Part shown: piece after piece, positions 17,970 to 27,409 of the stretch | Layout of the letters: every line of letters begins with the position of its first letter | How positions within the stretch are numbered: position 1 is the first letter of the stretch | Assembly (NCBI GenBank): GCA_902537945.1 | Contig: CACBDG010000010.1 | Coordinates: 1 to 64,000 of the forward strand | Direction of reading: 5' to 3' | Length of the DNA: 64,000 nucleotides | Origin: an uncultured SAR116 cluster alpha proteobacterium | GTDB lineage: Bacteria; Pseudomonadota; Alphaproteobacteria; Puniceispirillales; Marisalimonadaceae | The notes under the pieces: model-generated | Told to the model about the DNA's origin: nothing | What the model saw: only the letters and a program-made list of their open reading frames with translations | Database searches by the model: none | Program-made: the position numbers and the translations under genes

Positions 17970-18208
17970 TTATTTTTTTGGCAGTGATATTTTCTGTAGC
18001 CCTTTTTTTCTTAACAAAATATATTTTGAATAAACTAACCAAAAATAATCAAATTTTTTATTCAACATTAGTAAGTGTTATTGGGTTTTGTATTTTTATC
18101 TTATTTGCTTTTTTATACCTTGAAACAGATGCCTATGACCCTAGTTACTCTTATCAACCCCCCTTGTTAATTGACGGAAAAATCAAAGATGGAAATTTTT
18201 CGAAGTAA
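17954..18208 (+). CDS. DUF6111-like small membrane protein
   Basis: An 84-residue protein with two hydrophobic helices (about residues 3-24 and 36-57) and a C-terminal tail YSYQPPLLIDGKIKDGNF that resembles the ending of DUF6111 proteins. The function is unknown. The ATG at 17954, overlapping the NUDIX gene, is chosen over an upstream in-frame start at 17888 because it gives the usual MRRYL-type N-terminus. Its stop TAA (18206-18208) is in the same reading frame as the following cca gene, which lacks an obvious start. Confidence 0.7.
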   Translation: MRRYLIIFLAVIFSVALFFLTKYILNKLTKNNQIFYSTLVSVIGFCIFILFAFLYLETDAYDPSYSYQPPLLIDGKIKDGNFSK

Positions 18209-18223
18209 AAAGGTATTAGAATA

Positions 18224-19546
18224 ATTAAAAATGAATTTAAAAATTTTTTTGAAATAGATAAAAATATCAAATTTATTTTCAATCTTGCTAAAAGTGTTGA
18301 TATTAAAATTTGGATTGTTGGTGGGGCATTAAGAGATTACCTTGTCAATCAAGAAGTAACTGACATTGATTTTGTAATAAATGAAGATATAAAAAAGTTC
18401 GCAAAAATAATTTGTGGAAATAATATAAAAGTTAACGAAAATTATATTAAATATAAAACTATTTCATTAATAATTAAAGAAAAAGAATACCACATAACAA
18501 GCTTGAGGAAAGATTTAATTTCTTTTGGAAGATCTGCACTTGTTGATAACGCGTTTAGTTTAAATGAGGATGCAAAAAGAAGAGATTTTACTATAAATAG
18601 CTTATATTTAGATTCACTAGGAAATTTAATTGACCCCCTTAATGGGGAACATGATATTAATGAAAGAAAGCTTGTCTTTATAGGTGATCCAATAGAAAGA
18701 ATCGAAGAAGATTATTTAAGAATTATAAGATTTTGCCGTTTCTCTGGAAACTTTAATAACAAAATCTCTCAAAATTTAAAAAAAAAAATAATTTCAAGAG
18801 TTCCAAAGATTATTAATTTATCTAACAAGAGAATTAGAGACGAGATAGATAAAATATTACTAATCAAGAATTTTCATAAATCTTTATCAATGATGAATAA
18901 ATTATCTTTAGACAAATACCTTTTAATCAATAAAAATAACAATCATAAATTCACCATTCATAATGGATTTATACTCAACAATTTCAAAATAATTGATTTT
19001 ATAAAATCTAAAGCAACAACTTTGATACAAAATGAAAAATTAGATTTAATTACTGTAATAATGATTCATTTATATGGAGAAAGTAATGTTGAATTAATTA
19101 TAAATAGATTTGATTTAAATAAAAGAAAAGCTAAATTCTTGCATTTTGTCAGACAAATAATAAATTTAAAAATAAAAAATAAAAACAATTTTTTGGGCAT
19201 GCTTGAAGTTCAGGAAAAAAAAATCAAATTGCTTCAATTAATCTGGAAACTTAGGTTTTGTTTAAATTCTAAAAAACAAGGATTGTTTGATAAGGATCGG
19301 ATACCATTTAATTGGTACAAATTAGGTTTGTTACATGTTTTGTGCTTTAAAAAAATAAAAGACGTTGATTTTTTGGATTTAAAGTGGCCTATTTTCCCAT
19401 TAGAAAGAGATGAAATAGTAAAATTAAAAAAAACAATTACTTTCGACGAAGTTGAAAAATTATTTTTCAAAGCTGAAAATTTTTGGGTAAATAACAATTT
19501 TAAGAGTTCACCAAAAGAAATTATAAATTCTTTAAGAAATATATAA
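18224..19546 (+). CDS. cca: CCA tRNA nucleotidyltransferase (start codon non-canonical or obscured)
   Basis: Class II CCA-adding enzyme, which builds or repairs the 3' CCA end of tRNA. The nucleotide-binding motif GGALRD and the catalytic DID (numbered 47-49 from this start) are present, followed by RRDFTINSLYLD and EDYLRIIRFCRF. Frame extent is the problem: the frame is open from the stop at 18206-18208 but contains no ATG, GTG or TTG before the essential GGALRD. The first such codon, TTG at 18503, would delete the catalytic core. ATT at 18224 is proposed, 10 bases after an AAAAAGG ribosome-binding sequence; ATA 18221 and ATT 18215 are alternatives. An out-of-frame ATG at 18231 would fit if the T7 run at 18244-18250 were one base longer. 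Confidence 0.85.
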   Translation: MKNEFKNFFEIDKNIKFIFNLAKSVDIKIWIVGGALRDYLVNQEVTDIDFVINEDIKKFAKIICGNNIKVNENYIKYKTISLIIKEKEYHITSLRKDLISFGRSALVDNAFSLNEDAKRRDFTINSLYLDSLGNLIDPLNGEHDINERKLVFIGDPIERIEEDYLRIIRFCRFSGNFNNKISQNLKKKIISRVPKIINLSNKRIRDEIDKILLIKNFHKSLSMMNKLSLDKYLLINKNNNHKFTIHNGFILNNFKIIDFIKSKATTLIQNEKLDLITVIMIHLYGESNVELIINRFDLNKRKAKFLHFVRQIINLKIKNKNNFLGMLEVQEKKIKLLQLIWKLRFCLNSKKQGLFDKDRIPFNWYKLGLLHVLCFKKIKDVDFLDLKWPIFPLERDEIVKLKKTITFDEVEKLFFKAENFWVNNNFKSSPKEIINSLRNI

Positions 19547-19559
19547 GAAAATAAACAAT

Positions 19560-20468
19560 ATGTCTGTAAAAGTTAAAATGCTTAAAACTTTAAATGCAAA
19601 AGAATGTTTAGATGATATCAAAACATTAAAAAACAAAAAACAATTAGCAAGTTTATGGTTCAAAGAGCTTCGTGGTAAAATTTGTAAATCATTTGAAGAA
19701 ATCGAAAATAATAAATCAATAAAAAAACAAATTACGTTTATTCAAAAGTCATGGGACAGAGATGGTGGAGGAGGGGGAGTCATATCAATTATGCATGGCG
19801 ATATTTTTGAAAAAGTTGGAGTAAATATATCTACAGTGCATGGTAAATTTTCTAAAGAGTTTAGGCAACAAATACCAGGTGCAGAAGAAAATGGTTTGTT
19901 TTGGGCATCTGGCATTTCTGTTGTTTCACATATGTGCAACCCCTATGTACCAGCTGCACATATGAATACAAGGATGTTAGTAACAGGTAAGGGTGATAAA
20001 AAAAAAATATGGTTTGGTGGAGGAGGTGATCTTACTCCAATTTTTAGTGATAAGGAGTCATCAAATATATTTCATAGAGATTTAAAGAATACATGTGATA
20101 AATACGATAAGTCATATTATCCTAAATTTAAGGGTTGGTGTGATGATTATTTTTATTTACCACACAGAGAAGAACCTCGAGGAGTAGGTGGAATTTTTTT
20201 TGATTATTTGTGCAACGAAGATTGGGATAAAGATTTTGCATTTGTTCAAGATATTGGTTCAATTTTTCTTTCATCATATCTATCTATTATTAAAAATAGA
20301 TTGAATAAGAAATTTAGTGAAAAAGAAAGAGAATTTCAGCTTATTAAAAGAGGTCGATATGTAGAGTTTAATTTACTCTATGACAGGGGGACAATTTTTG
20401 GATTGAAAACTGGTGGTAACACAGAGGCCGTATTGATGAGTCTGCCACCCAAAGTTAGTTGGAATTAA
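19560..20468 (+). CDS. hemF: Oxygen-dependent coproporphyrinogen III oxidase
   Basis: A 302-residue haem-pathway enzyme that oxidatively decarboxylates coproporphyrinogen III to protoporphyrinogen IX with molecular oxygen. Family segments are SWDRDGGGGGVISIMHGDIFEKVGVN, the histidine-containing NPYVPAAHMNTR, WFGGGGDLTPIF, and the C-terminal GRYVEFNLLYDRGTIFGLKTGGNTEAVLMSLPP (two adjoining pieces). It lies 13 bases after cca and is followed by the cytochrome bc1 genes, which need haem. An oxygen-dependent enzyme implies aerobic life. Confidence 0.96.
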   Translation: MSVKVKMLKTLNAKECLDDIKTLKNKKQLASLWFKELRGKICKSFEEIENNKSIKKQITFIQKSWDRDGGGGGVISIMHGDIFEKVGVNISTVHGKFSKEFRQQIPGAEENGLFWASGISVVSHMCNPYVPAAHMNTRMLVTGKGDKKKIWFGGGGDLTPIFSDKESSNIFHRDLKNTCDKYDKSYYPKFKGWCDDYFYLPHREEPRGVGGIFFDYLCNEDWDKDFAFVQDIGSIFLSSYLSIIKNRLNKKFSEKEREFQLIKRGRYVEFNLLYDRGTIFGLKTGGNTEAVLMSLPPKVSWN

Positions 20469-20510
20469 ATAATCAAAATAATTCAAATCTTTTTTAGAAT
20501 CATTTTAAAA

Positions 20511-20538
20511 AACACTGGAAATTTTTTTTCACGGTGTT
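20511..20538. promoter_or_regulatory. Inverted repeat upstream of petA
   Basis: AACACTG (20511-20517) and CGGTGTT (20532-20538) form a 7-base stem (one G-T wobble) around a 14-base T-rich loop. It is followed by the AT-rich TTATATAAAT that could contain a -10 box for the petABC operon. There is no T-tract after the stem, so it is not a good terminator for hemF. It could be an operator or a chance palindrome. Confidence 0.25.
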
Positions 20539-20569
20539 ATATAAATATTATGTTTATGAAGTGAGATAA

Positions 20570-21112
20570 ATGCCAAAAAATTCTATATCAAAAAATAATA
20601 ATGAAGGTAAGAGAGATTTCTTAATAATATCAACTTATGCTATGGCAGGAATCGGTGCTGCAGCTGTAGCTTGGCCTTTAATCGACCAAATGAATCCTGC
20701 TGCCGATACTTTAGCTTTAGCATCAACTGAGGTGGATTTGTCTTCACTTGAAGAGGGGCAAGCTATTACTGTAACTTGGAGAGGTAAGCCTGTTTTTGTA
20801 CGTCACAGAACACCCGAAGAAATCAAGTTAGCTCAAGAAGTTTCTTTAGATGACATGAGACACCCTGAAACTGACGAGGAAAGGGTACCTAATGAAAAGT
20901 TTATCGTTCTAGTAGGTGTTTGTACACATTTAGGTTGTGTTCCACTTGGCCAAAAATCTGGTGATGTTAAAGGTCAGTATGGTGGTTGGTTTTGTCCTTG
21001 TCATGGATCTCACTATGATCATTCAGGAAGGATTAGAAAAGGTCCAGCACCAACTAATTTAGAAGTTCCTTCATATAAGTTTTTGTCAGATAATGTTATT
21101 AAAATTGGTTAA
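20570..21112 (+). CDS. petA: Ubiquinol-cytochrome c reductase Rieske iron-sulfur subunit
   Basis: A 180-residue Rieske protein of complex III that passes electrons from ubiquinol to cytochrome c1. The [2Fe-2S] cluster ligands are C118, H120 and C142, H145, within CTHLGC (118-123) and CPCHGSHYD (142-150), with the disulfide cysteines C123 and C144. The N-terminal anchor is about residues 17-40. The motif before it is GKRDFL, with a single Arg preceded by Lys, where alphaproteobacterial Rieske proteins usually have the twin-arginine RRDFL. It is the first gene of petABC. Confidence 0.96.
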   Translation: MPKNSISKNNNEGKRDFLIISTYAMAGIGAAAVAWPLIDQMNPAADTLALASTEVDLSSLEEGQAITVTWRGKPVFVRHRTPEEIKLAQEVSLDDMRHPETDEERVPNEKFIVLVGVCTHLGCVPLGQKSGDVKGQYGGWFCPCHGSHYDHSGRIRKGPAPTNLEVPSYKFLSDNVIKIG

Positions 21113-21138
21113 GAAAATATTTAATTTAGGAGTAATAA

Positions 21139-22389
21139 TTGTCAAAGTCTAAGTTTAAAAACCCAGTTGTAAAATGGATTGATCATAGATTACCTGTGTT
21201 TTCATTTATGGATCATGAGTTAAATCATTATCCAACACCTAAAAATTTAAATTATTTTTGGAATTTTGGTTCTTTAGCAGGTTTTGCCTTAGTTACAATG
21301 ATCGTTACTGGAATTGTTTTGTCTATGAACTACACAGCTCATGTAGATTATGCCTTTGATTCAGTAGAAAGAATTATGAGAGACGTTAATCATGGTTGGC
21401 TTATAAGGTATATTCATATGAATGGAGCAAGTTTTTTCTTTATTGTAGTTTACATTCATATTTTTCGTGGACTTTATTATGGGTCTTACAAGGCTCCTAG
21501 AGAACTTTTGTGGATCTTAGGCGTCTTAATACTCTTACTAATGATGGCTACAGCTTTCATGGGCTACGTGTTGCCATGGGGTCAGATGAGTTTTTGGGGA
21601 GCTACTGTTATCACTAATTTATTTTCTGCTATTCCACTTGTAGGTGAAAGTATTGTCACTTGGTTGTGGGGAGGTTTTTCGGTTGATAATTCTACTTTAA
21701 ATAGATTTTTTTCACTTCATTTTGTTTTACCTTTTGTAATTGTAGGAGTTGTGATTCTTCATTTAGTAGCACTGCATCGTTTTGGTTCTAATAACCCAAT
21801 TGGCATTGACGTTAAAGGAACTCAAGATACAATTCCGTTTAGTCCTTATTACACAATTAAAGACCTGTTTGGCTTAAGTGTATTTTTATCTTTTTTTGCT
21901 GCAGCAGTGTTTTTCTTTCCAAATTTTATGGGTCATCCGGATAATTACATTGAAGCAAATCCAATGGTCACACCAGCGCATATTGTCCCTGAATGGTACT
22001 TTCTTCCCTTCTATGCAATTCTTAGGGCAATACCAGACAAGCTTGGTGGCGTGCTTTTCATGTTTGGTGCAATAGCAGTTTTATTTATTTTACCATGGTT
22101 AGATAGATCATCAGTCAGATCATCCCAATTCAGACCTATATATAAGATTTTCTTTTGGATACTTTTATTTGACTGTATTTTGTTAGGATATTTAGGAGCC
22201 ATGCCAGCTGAAGGTATATATGTAATATTATCCAGAATAGCTACAGCATACTATTTTTTCCACTTTTTAATTCTGTTTCCTTTATTACCTTATATAGAAA
22301 AAACTAAACCTCTTCCAATATCAATTTCGGAACCAATTTTAGGGGGAGCAGCTACAGCTTCGGCATTTGCGACAAGGGAGAAAAAATAG
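21139..22389 (+). CDS. petB: Cytochrome b of the bc1 complex
   Basis: A 416-residue membrane subunit of complex III with the two b haems and the quinone sites. The haem histidines lie in [22 protein letters not shown] and [24 protein letters not shown] (two adjoining pieces), and the Qo-site motif is [13 protein letters not shown]. It starts with TTG at 21139, supported by the ribosome binding site TAGGAG at 21127-21132 and by the family-like N-terminus. The cytochrome c1 gene begins immediately after its stop. Confidence 0.96.
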   Translation: MSKSKFKNPVVKWIDHRLPVFSFMDHELNHYPTPKNLNYFWNFGSLAGFALVTMIVTGIVLSMNYTAHVDYAFDSVERIMRDVNHGWLIRYIHMNGASFFFIVVYIHIFRGLYYGSYKAPRELLWILGVLILLLMMATAFMGYVLPWGQMSFWGATVITNLFSAIPLVGESIVTWLWGGFSVDNSTLNRFFSLHFVLPFVIVGVVILHLVALHRFGSNNPIGIDVKGTQDTIPFSPYYTIKDLFGLSVFLSFFAAAVFFFPNFMGHPDNYIEANPMVTPAHIVPEWYFLPFYAILRAIPDKLGGVLFMFGAIAVLFILPWLDRSSVRSSQFRPIYKIFFWILLFDCILLGYLGAMPAEGIYVILSRIATAYYFFHFLILFPLLPYIEKTKPLPISISEPILGGAATASAFATREKK

Positions 22390-23181
22390 ATGATTAAATG
22401 CTCATCAAAATTTTTCTCTAATAATATTTTAAAACTAATCCTAAGTTTGGTGATAATTTCTATTTCAAGTGTCTCTTTTGGCGCAGGTGAAAAAATAAAT
22501 TATCCACAACTAAACTGGTCTTTTTCTGGTATTTTAGGAACTTTTGATAGAGCATCTCAACAAAGGGGGCTTCAAGTTTATAAAGAAGTCTGTTCTGGCT
22601 GTCATGGCATGAGACTGTTAGCATATAGAAACCTAAAATCTATTGGTTACAATGAGGATGAGATTAAAGCATTTGCGTCAGAAAATAGTGTTAATACAAT
22701 TAACGATGATGGCGAAGTTGTTGAAAGGCCAGCTAGACCAAGTGATAAATTTGTATCTCCATATCCAAATGATAAAGCTGCAAGAGCCGCAAATGGTGGG
22801 GCTTATCCACCCGATCTATCATTAATTATCAAAGCTAGACCTGATGGTGCAAATTACTTACACGCTCTTTTAACTGGCTATGTAGATGCTCCTTCTGACC
22901 AAAAAGTCCCTGACGGAATGTATTATAATAAGTATTATTCAGGAAACTTAATTGGAATGCCACAACCTCTTTACGAAGACGGGGTTGAATATGCTGACGG
23001 GACTAAAGCAACTCCTCACCAAATGGCGAAAGATGTAACAGCATTCCTTGCGTGGGCTTCTGAGCCTGAAATGGAAGATAGGAAGCGTTTAGGAATTTCA
23101 GTGATGTTGTTCTTGCTATTACTTACTGCTCTAACTTACTTTTCTATGAAGCAGATTTGGGCTCCTATAAAAAAGCAATAA
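22390..23181 (+). CDS. petC: Cytochrome c1
   Basis: A 263-residue haem c subunit of complex III. A signal peptide (about 1-31, SSVSFGAG) leads to the periplasmic domain. The covalent haem motif is C68-SG-C71-H72, and the likely axial methionine is in NLIGMPQPL. A single C-terminal helix (about 237-255) anchors it in the membrane. The frame begins directly at the cytochrome b stop, so all three subunits are co-transcribed. Confidence 0.95.
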   Translation: MIKCSSKFFSNNILKLILSLVIISISSVSFGAGEKINYPQLNWSFSGILGTFDRASQQRGLQVYKEVCSGCHGMRLLAYRNLKSIGYNEDEIKAFASENSVNTINDDGEVVERPARPSDKFVSPYPNDKAARAANGGAYPPDLSLIIKARPDGANYLHALLTGYVDAPSDQKVPDGMYYNKYYSGNLIGMPQPLYEDGVEYADGTKATPHQMAKDVTAFLAWASEPEMEDRKRLGISVMLFLLLLTALTYFSMKQIWAPIKKQ

Positions 23182-23182
23182 T

Positions 23183-23848
23183 TTAAGTTAAATTTTGTTC
23201 TAGAAATTTCAACGTTCTTTCGAGTGCGATGTTTGCACAGGTTTTATTATATTGACTTCTGTGATCACAATTAAAACCATGGTCTGCAGGATATGTGTAC
23301 GTAAGAACGTCAGGTTGTGTTTCCTCAAAAATTTTAACATCATTTATTGGTATACCTTTATCAAGTTCACCAAAATGAGTTAATACTTTGCATTTAGGCT
23401 GTAAATCTCTCAGTTTTGGAATATCTCCGCCATAGTAGCAAATTGAGGCTGAAAGATTAAAAGCTTCACATCCTATTCTCCAAGATAAAGATCCACCCCA
23501 ACAATAACCTATTACAGCCACTTTCCCAGCAGAAGATACTACGGATATACTAGCCTCTATATCTTTTAGAGCGTCCTTATCACACAACTCTTTTAAATTT
23601 CTTCCTTTTGATATGCCATTTTCGTCATAATCTAAGGTTACATTTTTTTCAATTCTGTCAAATAATGACGGTGCAATACAAAGATAACCTTTACTAGCAT
23701 ATAAATCCGTTACTTCTTTAATATGTGGGTTAACTCCAAAAATTTCTTGTAAGATTACAATACCTGCTCTAGGTTTTCCAAAAGGTTGAGAAATATATGC
23801 TGAAAATTGATGATTATCTTTTGCTGTAACTTCTATAAGCTCATTCAT
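23183..23848 (-). CDS. Dienelactone hydrolase family protein
   Basis: A 221-residue alpha/beta-hydrolase. The nucleophile is C116 in GYCWGG, the acid is in HFGELDKGIP and the histidine in ADHGFNCDHR, which together form the Cys-Asp-His triad of dienelactone hydrolases. The opening segment IVILQEIFGVNPHIKEVTD is also characteristic. The family acts on lactone or ester substrates in aromatic catabolism, but many members are of general function, and no other ring-cleavage genes are nearby. Convergent with petC, with 1 base between. Confidence 0.9.
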   Translation of the reverse strand: MNELIEVTAKDNHQFSAYISQPFGKPRAGIVILQEIFGVNPHIKEVTDLYASKGYLCIAPSLFDRIEKNVTLDYDENGISKGRNLKELCDKDALKDIEASISVVSSAGKVAVIGYCWGGSLSWRIGCEAFNLSASICYYGGDIPKLRDLQPKCKVLTHFGELDKGIPINDVKIFEETQPDVLTYTYPADHGFNCDHRSQYNKTCANIALERTLKFLEQNLT

Positions 23849-23861
23849 AATTTAGCTCCAA

Positions 23862-24959
23862 TCAAACATTAAATCTAAAATGAAATACATCCCCATCTTT
23901 AACTATATAATCTGCACCTTCAACTCTCATTCGTCCAGCATCTTTTACGGCTTGTTCGCTTTTGAAATTTACAAAATCTTCATAAGATATTGTTTCTGCC
24001 CGAATAAATCCCTTTTGAAAATCTGTATGAATTATACCGGCAGCTTCTGGAGCTGTTGAATTATTTTTTATTGTCCATGCTTTAGTTTCTTTTGGACCAG
24101 CTGTAAAAAACGTTATTAGATCAAGTAAGTTAAAACCTGTTCTAATTAGTCTATTGAGCCCAGATTCTTCTAAATTTAAATCTCTTAGAAATTCTTTCTT
24201 TTCAGTATCATCCAACATTGCGATTTCAGATTCTATAGAACCTGATATTATTATAGCATCACAATTCTCAGTTTTAGCCTTATCAAATATTTTTTTAGTA
24301 AAGTTATTTCCATTGGAGGCATCATCTTCATTGACGTTACAGGCATAGAGAACTGGCTTTGATGTAAGTAGATTAAAAGATTTTATTTTTTTTATTTCTT
24401 CATTTGTTAAATCAACTAAACGGATTGGTATACCATTGGACAAAAATCGAGATAACTTATTCATGAGATCTATATCATATTTAGCATAAGTATCATTAGA
24501 CTTGGCTTTCTTAGACAAATTTTGAGTTTGACGTTCTAAACTTTCTAAATCAGCTAACATTAATTCAGTGTCAATAATTTCAGAATCTCTTAAAGGATTT
24601 ATACTATTTTCAACATGGGCTATATCTGAGTTTTCGAAGCATCTAACTACATGTATGACCGCATCAACCTCTCTTATATGGGATAAGAATTTGTTCCCTA
24701 ATCCTTCTCCTTTACTAGCTCCACTTACAAGTCCAGCAATGTCTACAAATTGCATTTGTGCGGGAATAACTTTCTGAGATTGAACTAATTTAGATAGCGA
24801 AGTTAACCTTTTATCAGGTACAGAAACAATACCAGAATTAGGTTCAATCGTACAAAAAGGGTAGTTAGCAGCTTCAGCAGATGAAGTTTCAGTAAGAGCA
24901 TTAAATAATGTTGACTTTCCAACGTTTGGTAAGCCTACAATTCCACATTTAAAACCCAT
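23862..24959 (-). CDS. ychF: Redox-regulated ATPase YchF
   Basis: A 365-residue Obg-family protein that prefers ATP. The P-loop is GLPNVGKST (9-17), and QFVDIAGLVSGASKGEGLG is the switch II region. The C-terminal TGS domain ends with GDVFHFRFNV. It is the last gene of the pth-ychF pair in the conserved block that runs leftward from lgt; pth lies 8 bases upstream. Confidence 0.96.
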   Translation of the reverse strand: MGFKCGIVGLPNVGKSTLFNALTETSSAEAANYPFCTIEPNSGIVSVPDKRLTSLSKLVQSQKVIPAQMQFVDIAGLVSGASKGEGLGNKFLSHIREVDAVIHVVRCFENSDIAHVENSINPLRDSEIIDTELMLADLESLERQTQNLSKKAKSNDTYAKYDIDLMNKLSRFLSNGIPIRLVDLTNEEIKKIKSFNLLTSKPVLYACNVNEDDASNGNNFTKKIFDKAKTENCDAIIISGSIESEIAMLDDTEKKEFLRDLNLEESGLNRLIRTGFNLLDLITFFTAGPKETKAWTIKNNSTAPEAAGIIHTDFQKGFIRAETISYEDFVNFKSEQAVKDAGRMRVEGADYIVKDGDVFHFRFNV

Positions 24960-24967
24960 TTATTTAC

Positions 24968-25540
24968 CTATACACTTTTATCACAAAAATCATTTTTATT
25001 TTTAATTAATGATACAATCATCTCAGAAACATAAATAATTGTGTTATCAAGCCATTGTTTTTTTTCATCAGATGTGAAGTCAGAAAGAACCCAATTTGAT
25101 ATATTTTCATCAACATTTTCTTGATATATTTTTGATGGCCGTGATATTCCAATTCTAACTCTGTTATAGTTTTTACCAATAAAGTTATCTATGCTCTTCA
25201 GACCATTGTGACCATTATGTCCACCACCATTTTTAACTTTGACACGTCCTTGACAAAGATCTATTTCATCATGGATTACATAGATGTTATTAATATCAAT
25301 ATTGAAGAAGTCCTTAATATCTTTTAAAGCTTCACCAGAATTGTTCATGAATGTTGTTGGTTTAACTAAAAAAATAATATTATTGTTCAAGTCTGATTTA
25401 GAAAATTCTGATTTAAATTTTTTTGAGAAATCTGGAAAATTATATGTTTCTCTAATATTATCTATAATTTTGTATCCAATATTATGTCTATTATTTTTAT
25501 AAAATTTTCCAGGATTTCCTAAACCTACTATTAAAAACAT
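24968..25540 (-). CDS. pth: Aminoacyl (peptidyl)-tRNA hydrolase
   Basis: A 190-residue enzyme that releases peptides from stalled peptidyl-tRNA. The family features are GLGNPGKFYKNNRHNIGY with the catalytic H19, KPTTFMNNSG, VIHDEIDL and GGGHNGHNGLKSI. Length is normal. It lies 36 bases downstream of rplY, a common alphaproteobacterial order. Confidence 0.96.
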   Translation of the reverse strand: MFLIVGLGNPGKFYKNNRHNIGYKIIDNIRETYNFPDFSKKFKSEFSKSDLNNNIIFLVKPTTFMNNSGEALKDIKDFFNIDINNIYVIHDEIDLCQGRVKVKNGGGHNGHNGLKSIDNFIGKNYNRVRIGISRPSKIYQENVDENISNWVLSDFTSDEKKQWLDNTIIYVSEMIVSLIKNKNDFCDKSV

Positions 25541-25576
25541 CTCAAAGGTTAAAACTCGCTTTTTTCAAATATAGTT

Positions 25577-26230
25577 TTAACTATCATTTTCATCCTTTTT
25601 GGCATCTTCATCGGCCTCATCAGTTGTTTCTGTCTCCTCTGCTTCGTCTTCAGAATCGCTTAAACCACCTCTTGGTGCAGCAATAGTAGCAACAGTAAAA
25701 TCTCTGTCTGTTATAGTTGGTGTACAACCATCAGGAAGTTCAATTGCACTAATATGAATAGTATGTCCAACATTAAGACCTTCTAAATCTACTGTTATTT
25801 TTTCAGGAATAGAGATAGCAGGACAGTTCAATTCCACCTGAGGCCTAACAACGTTCAAAACACCACCTAATTTTAAACCAGTACATTTGTCTTCATTTAA
25901 GAACTCAACATTAATGCCCACAGCAACTGTAGCATTTTCTGTAACTCTAAGAAAGTCAACATGTTCAGCCTCTTCTGAAACTGGGTGTTGTTGAATATCA
26001 CGAGGTAACACAAAATGTGTTTCGTTATTAACTTCAATATTCATCAGTTGACTAAATATACCAGGCTTATGCATTAACTGACGCCATTTATTGGCATCTA
26101 ATGTTATAGGGATAGGTGATTGTTTATTACCATATATAACTGCAGGAACTAAACCTGCACGCCTTGCCGCTCTGGCAGACCCCTTACCAACCTGACTGCG
26201 AGCTTCAGCTTTAATATCAATAGTTTGCAT
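25577..26230 (-). CDS. rplY: 50S ribosomal protein L25 / general stress protein Ctc
   Basis: A 217-residue long-form L25 that binds 5S rRNA. The N-terminal domain contains GKGSARAARRAGLVPAVIYG and is followed by the TL5/CTC-type C-terminal domain and a very acidic tail (DSEDEAEETETTDEADED). The ATG at 26230 is chosen over one at 26272 because GGAG lies a few bases before it and the family N-terminus starts here. The 99-base gap to prs contains a clear hairpin. Confidence 0.94.
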   Translation of the reverse strand: MQTIDIKAEARSQVGKGSARAARRAGLVPAVIYGNKQSPIPITLDANKWRQLMHKPGIFSQLMNIEVNNETHFVLPRDIQQHPVSEEAEHVDFLRVTENATVAVGINVEFLNEDKCTGLKLGGVLNVVRPQVELNCPAISIPEKITVDLEGLNVGHTIHISAIELPDGCTPTITDRDFTVATIAAPRGGLSDSEDEAEETETTDEADEDAKKDENDS

Positions 26231-26251
26231 TAATTTACTCCTTAAAATTCG

Positions 26252-26275
26252 CTTTTGCCTCCAGGGGTGCAAAAG
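26252..26275 (-). ncRNA. Hairpin in the 5' leader of rplY
   Basis: A perfect 7-base stem CTTTTGC/GCAAAAG (26252-26258 and 26269-26275; it reads the same way on either strand) encloses a 10-base loop. In the minus-strand transcript the hairpin ends about 8 bases before the GGAG ribosome binding site of rplY and is not followed by a T-tract, so it is not a plain terminator. Leader-mediated autoregulation is known for several ribosomal protein genes. The sequence shows only the fold. Confidence 0.4.
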
Positions 26276-26329
26276 AATAAAGCATTCATAACCTTTTAAT
26301 AAAAAAATTTAAAGTAAATAATATTAAAA

Positions 26330-27262
26330 TTATTCAAAAAGACTGGAAACAGATTGTTCCATATGAACTCTTCGAATGGCTTCACCAATTATAGGAGCAA
26401 TGGAGATTTGTCTTATATTACTTGACATATTTACTGCCTCAGTTGCTTTTATTGAGTTTGTGGTTACTAGAGAAGTCAAAGGAGAATTGGTTATATTACT
26501 AACTGCAGAGCCGGATAGAACGCCATGAGTAACATAAGCATCCACACTAATTGCACCTACATTAATAAGAGCTTGGGCAGCGTTGCATATTGTTCCTCCT
26601 GAATCAATAATGTCATCTACTATTATACAGTGATGATTAGATACATCACCAATAATATTCATAACTTCAGATGAGCCAGGTTTTTCTCTCCTTTTATCAA
26701 TTATAGCTAAGTTTGCGTTTATTCGTCTTGCAATAGCTCTAGCTCTAATAACTCCACCAACATCTGGAGATACAATAACCACTGGTTTATTTTTGTATTT
26801 ATCCTCAATATCTTTAACAAAAACCGGTGCAGCAAATAAATTGTCTGTAGGTATGTCAAAAAATCCTTGTATTTGACCTGCATGAAGATCCATTGTAAGA
26901 ACTCTGTCCGCACCTGCTTTTGTAATTAGATTAGCAACTAATTTTGCCGAGATTGGTGTTCTTGGACCAGATTTTCTATCTTGTCTTGCGTATCCATAGT
27001 AAGGAATAACTGCTGTAATTCTTCTTGCACTAGCTCTCCTAAGCGCATCTAATGAAACTAATAATTCCATCAAATTATCATTCGCAGGGTAAGAAGTAGA
27101 CTGTATAACAAACATATCCTCACCTCTAACATTTTCTTGAACCTCAACAAAAACTTCCATATCAGAAAATCTTCTAATATCAGCTTTTACAAGTCTTGTA
27201 TTTAGAGTTTTAGAAATACTTTCTGCTAAATAAATGTTTGAGTTGCAAGATAATATTTTCAT
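26330..27262 (-). CDS. prs: Ribose-phosphate pyrophosphokinase
   Basis: A 310-residue enzyme that makes PRPP from ribose 5-phosphate and ATP for nucleotide, histidine and tryptophan synthesis. It shows [10 protein letters not shown] (ATP binding), [20 protein letters not shown], and the PRPP loop [12 protein letters not shown]. The ATG at 27262 is preferred over an upstream TTG at 27277, whose codons coincide with a likely ribosome binding sequence (TTGGGA). Confidence 0.96.
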   Translation of the reverse strand: MKILSCNSNIYLAESISKTLNTRLVKADIRRFSDMEVFVEVQENVRGEDMFVIQSTSYPANDNLMELLVSLDALRRASARRITAVIPYYGYARQDRKSGPRTPISAKLVANLITKAGADRVLTMDLHAGQIQGFFDIPTDNLFAAPVFVKDIEDKYKNKPVVIVSPDVGGVIRARAIARRINANLAIIDKRREKPGSSEVMNIIGDVSNHHCIIVDDIIDSGGTICNAAQALINVGAISVDAYVTHGVLSGSAVSNITNSPLTSLVTTNSIKATEAVNMSSNIRQISIAPIIGEAIRRVHMEQSVSSLFE

Positions 27263-27383
27263 TAAATATTTTCCCAAGATAATTTAAGATATTTAATAGC
27301 AGTCTAGGCAAAGTTATAGCAAGGAAAATTTGTTTATATTTATATAAAAATTAAAATGAAAAATCCTAAAATCATTACAATAG

Positions 27384-27408
27384 AAAAAATTATTAAATGT
27401 GGCATTTA
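27384..27408 (-). terminator. Weak intrinsic terminator after pgeF
   Basis: On the minus strand, a 6-base stem TAAATG/CATTTA with a three-base loop lies directly after the pgeF stop and is followed, four bases later, by six T residues (27384-27389). The stem has little GC, so terminator strength is doubtful, but the position before the prs promoter region fits. Confidence 0.3.
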
Positions 27409-27409
27409 T

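Noticed and set aside
18503-19546. TTG at 18503 as the cca start
   Set aside because: It would delete GGALRD and DID, which are essential and are encoded in frame upstream.
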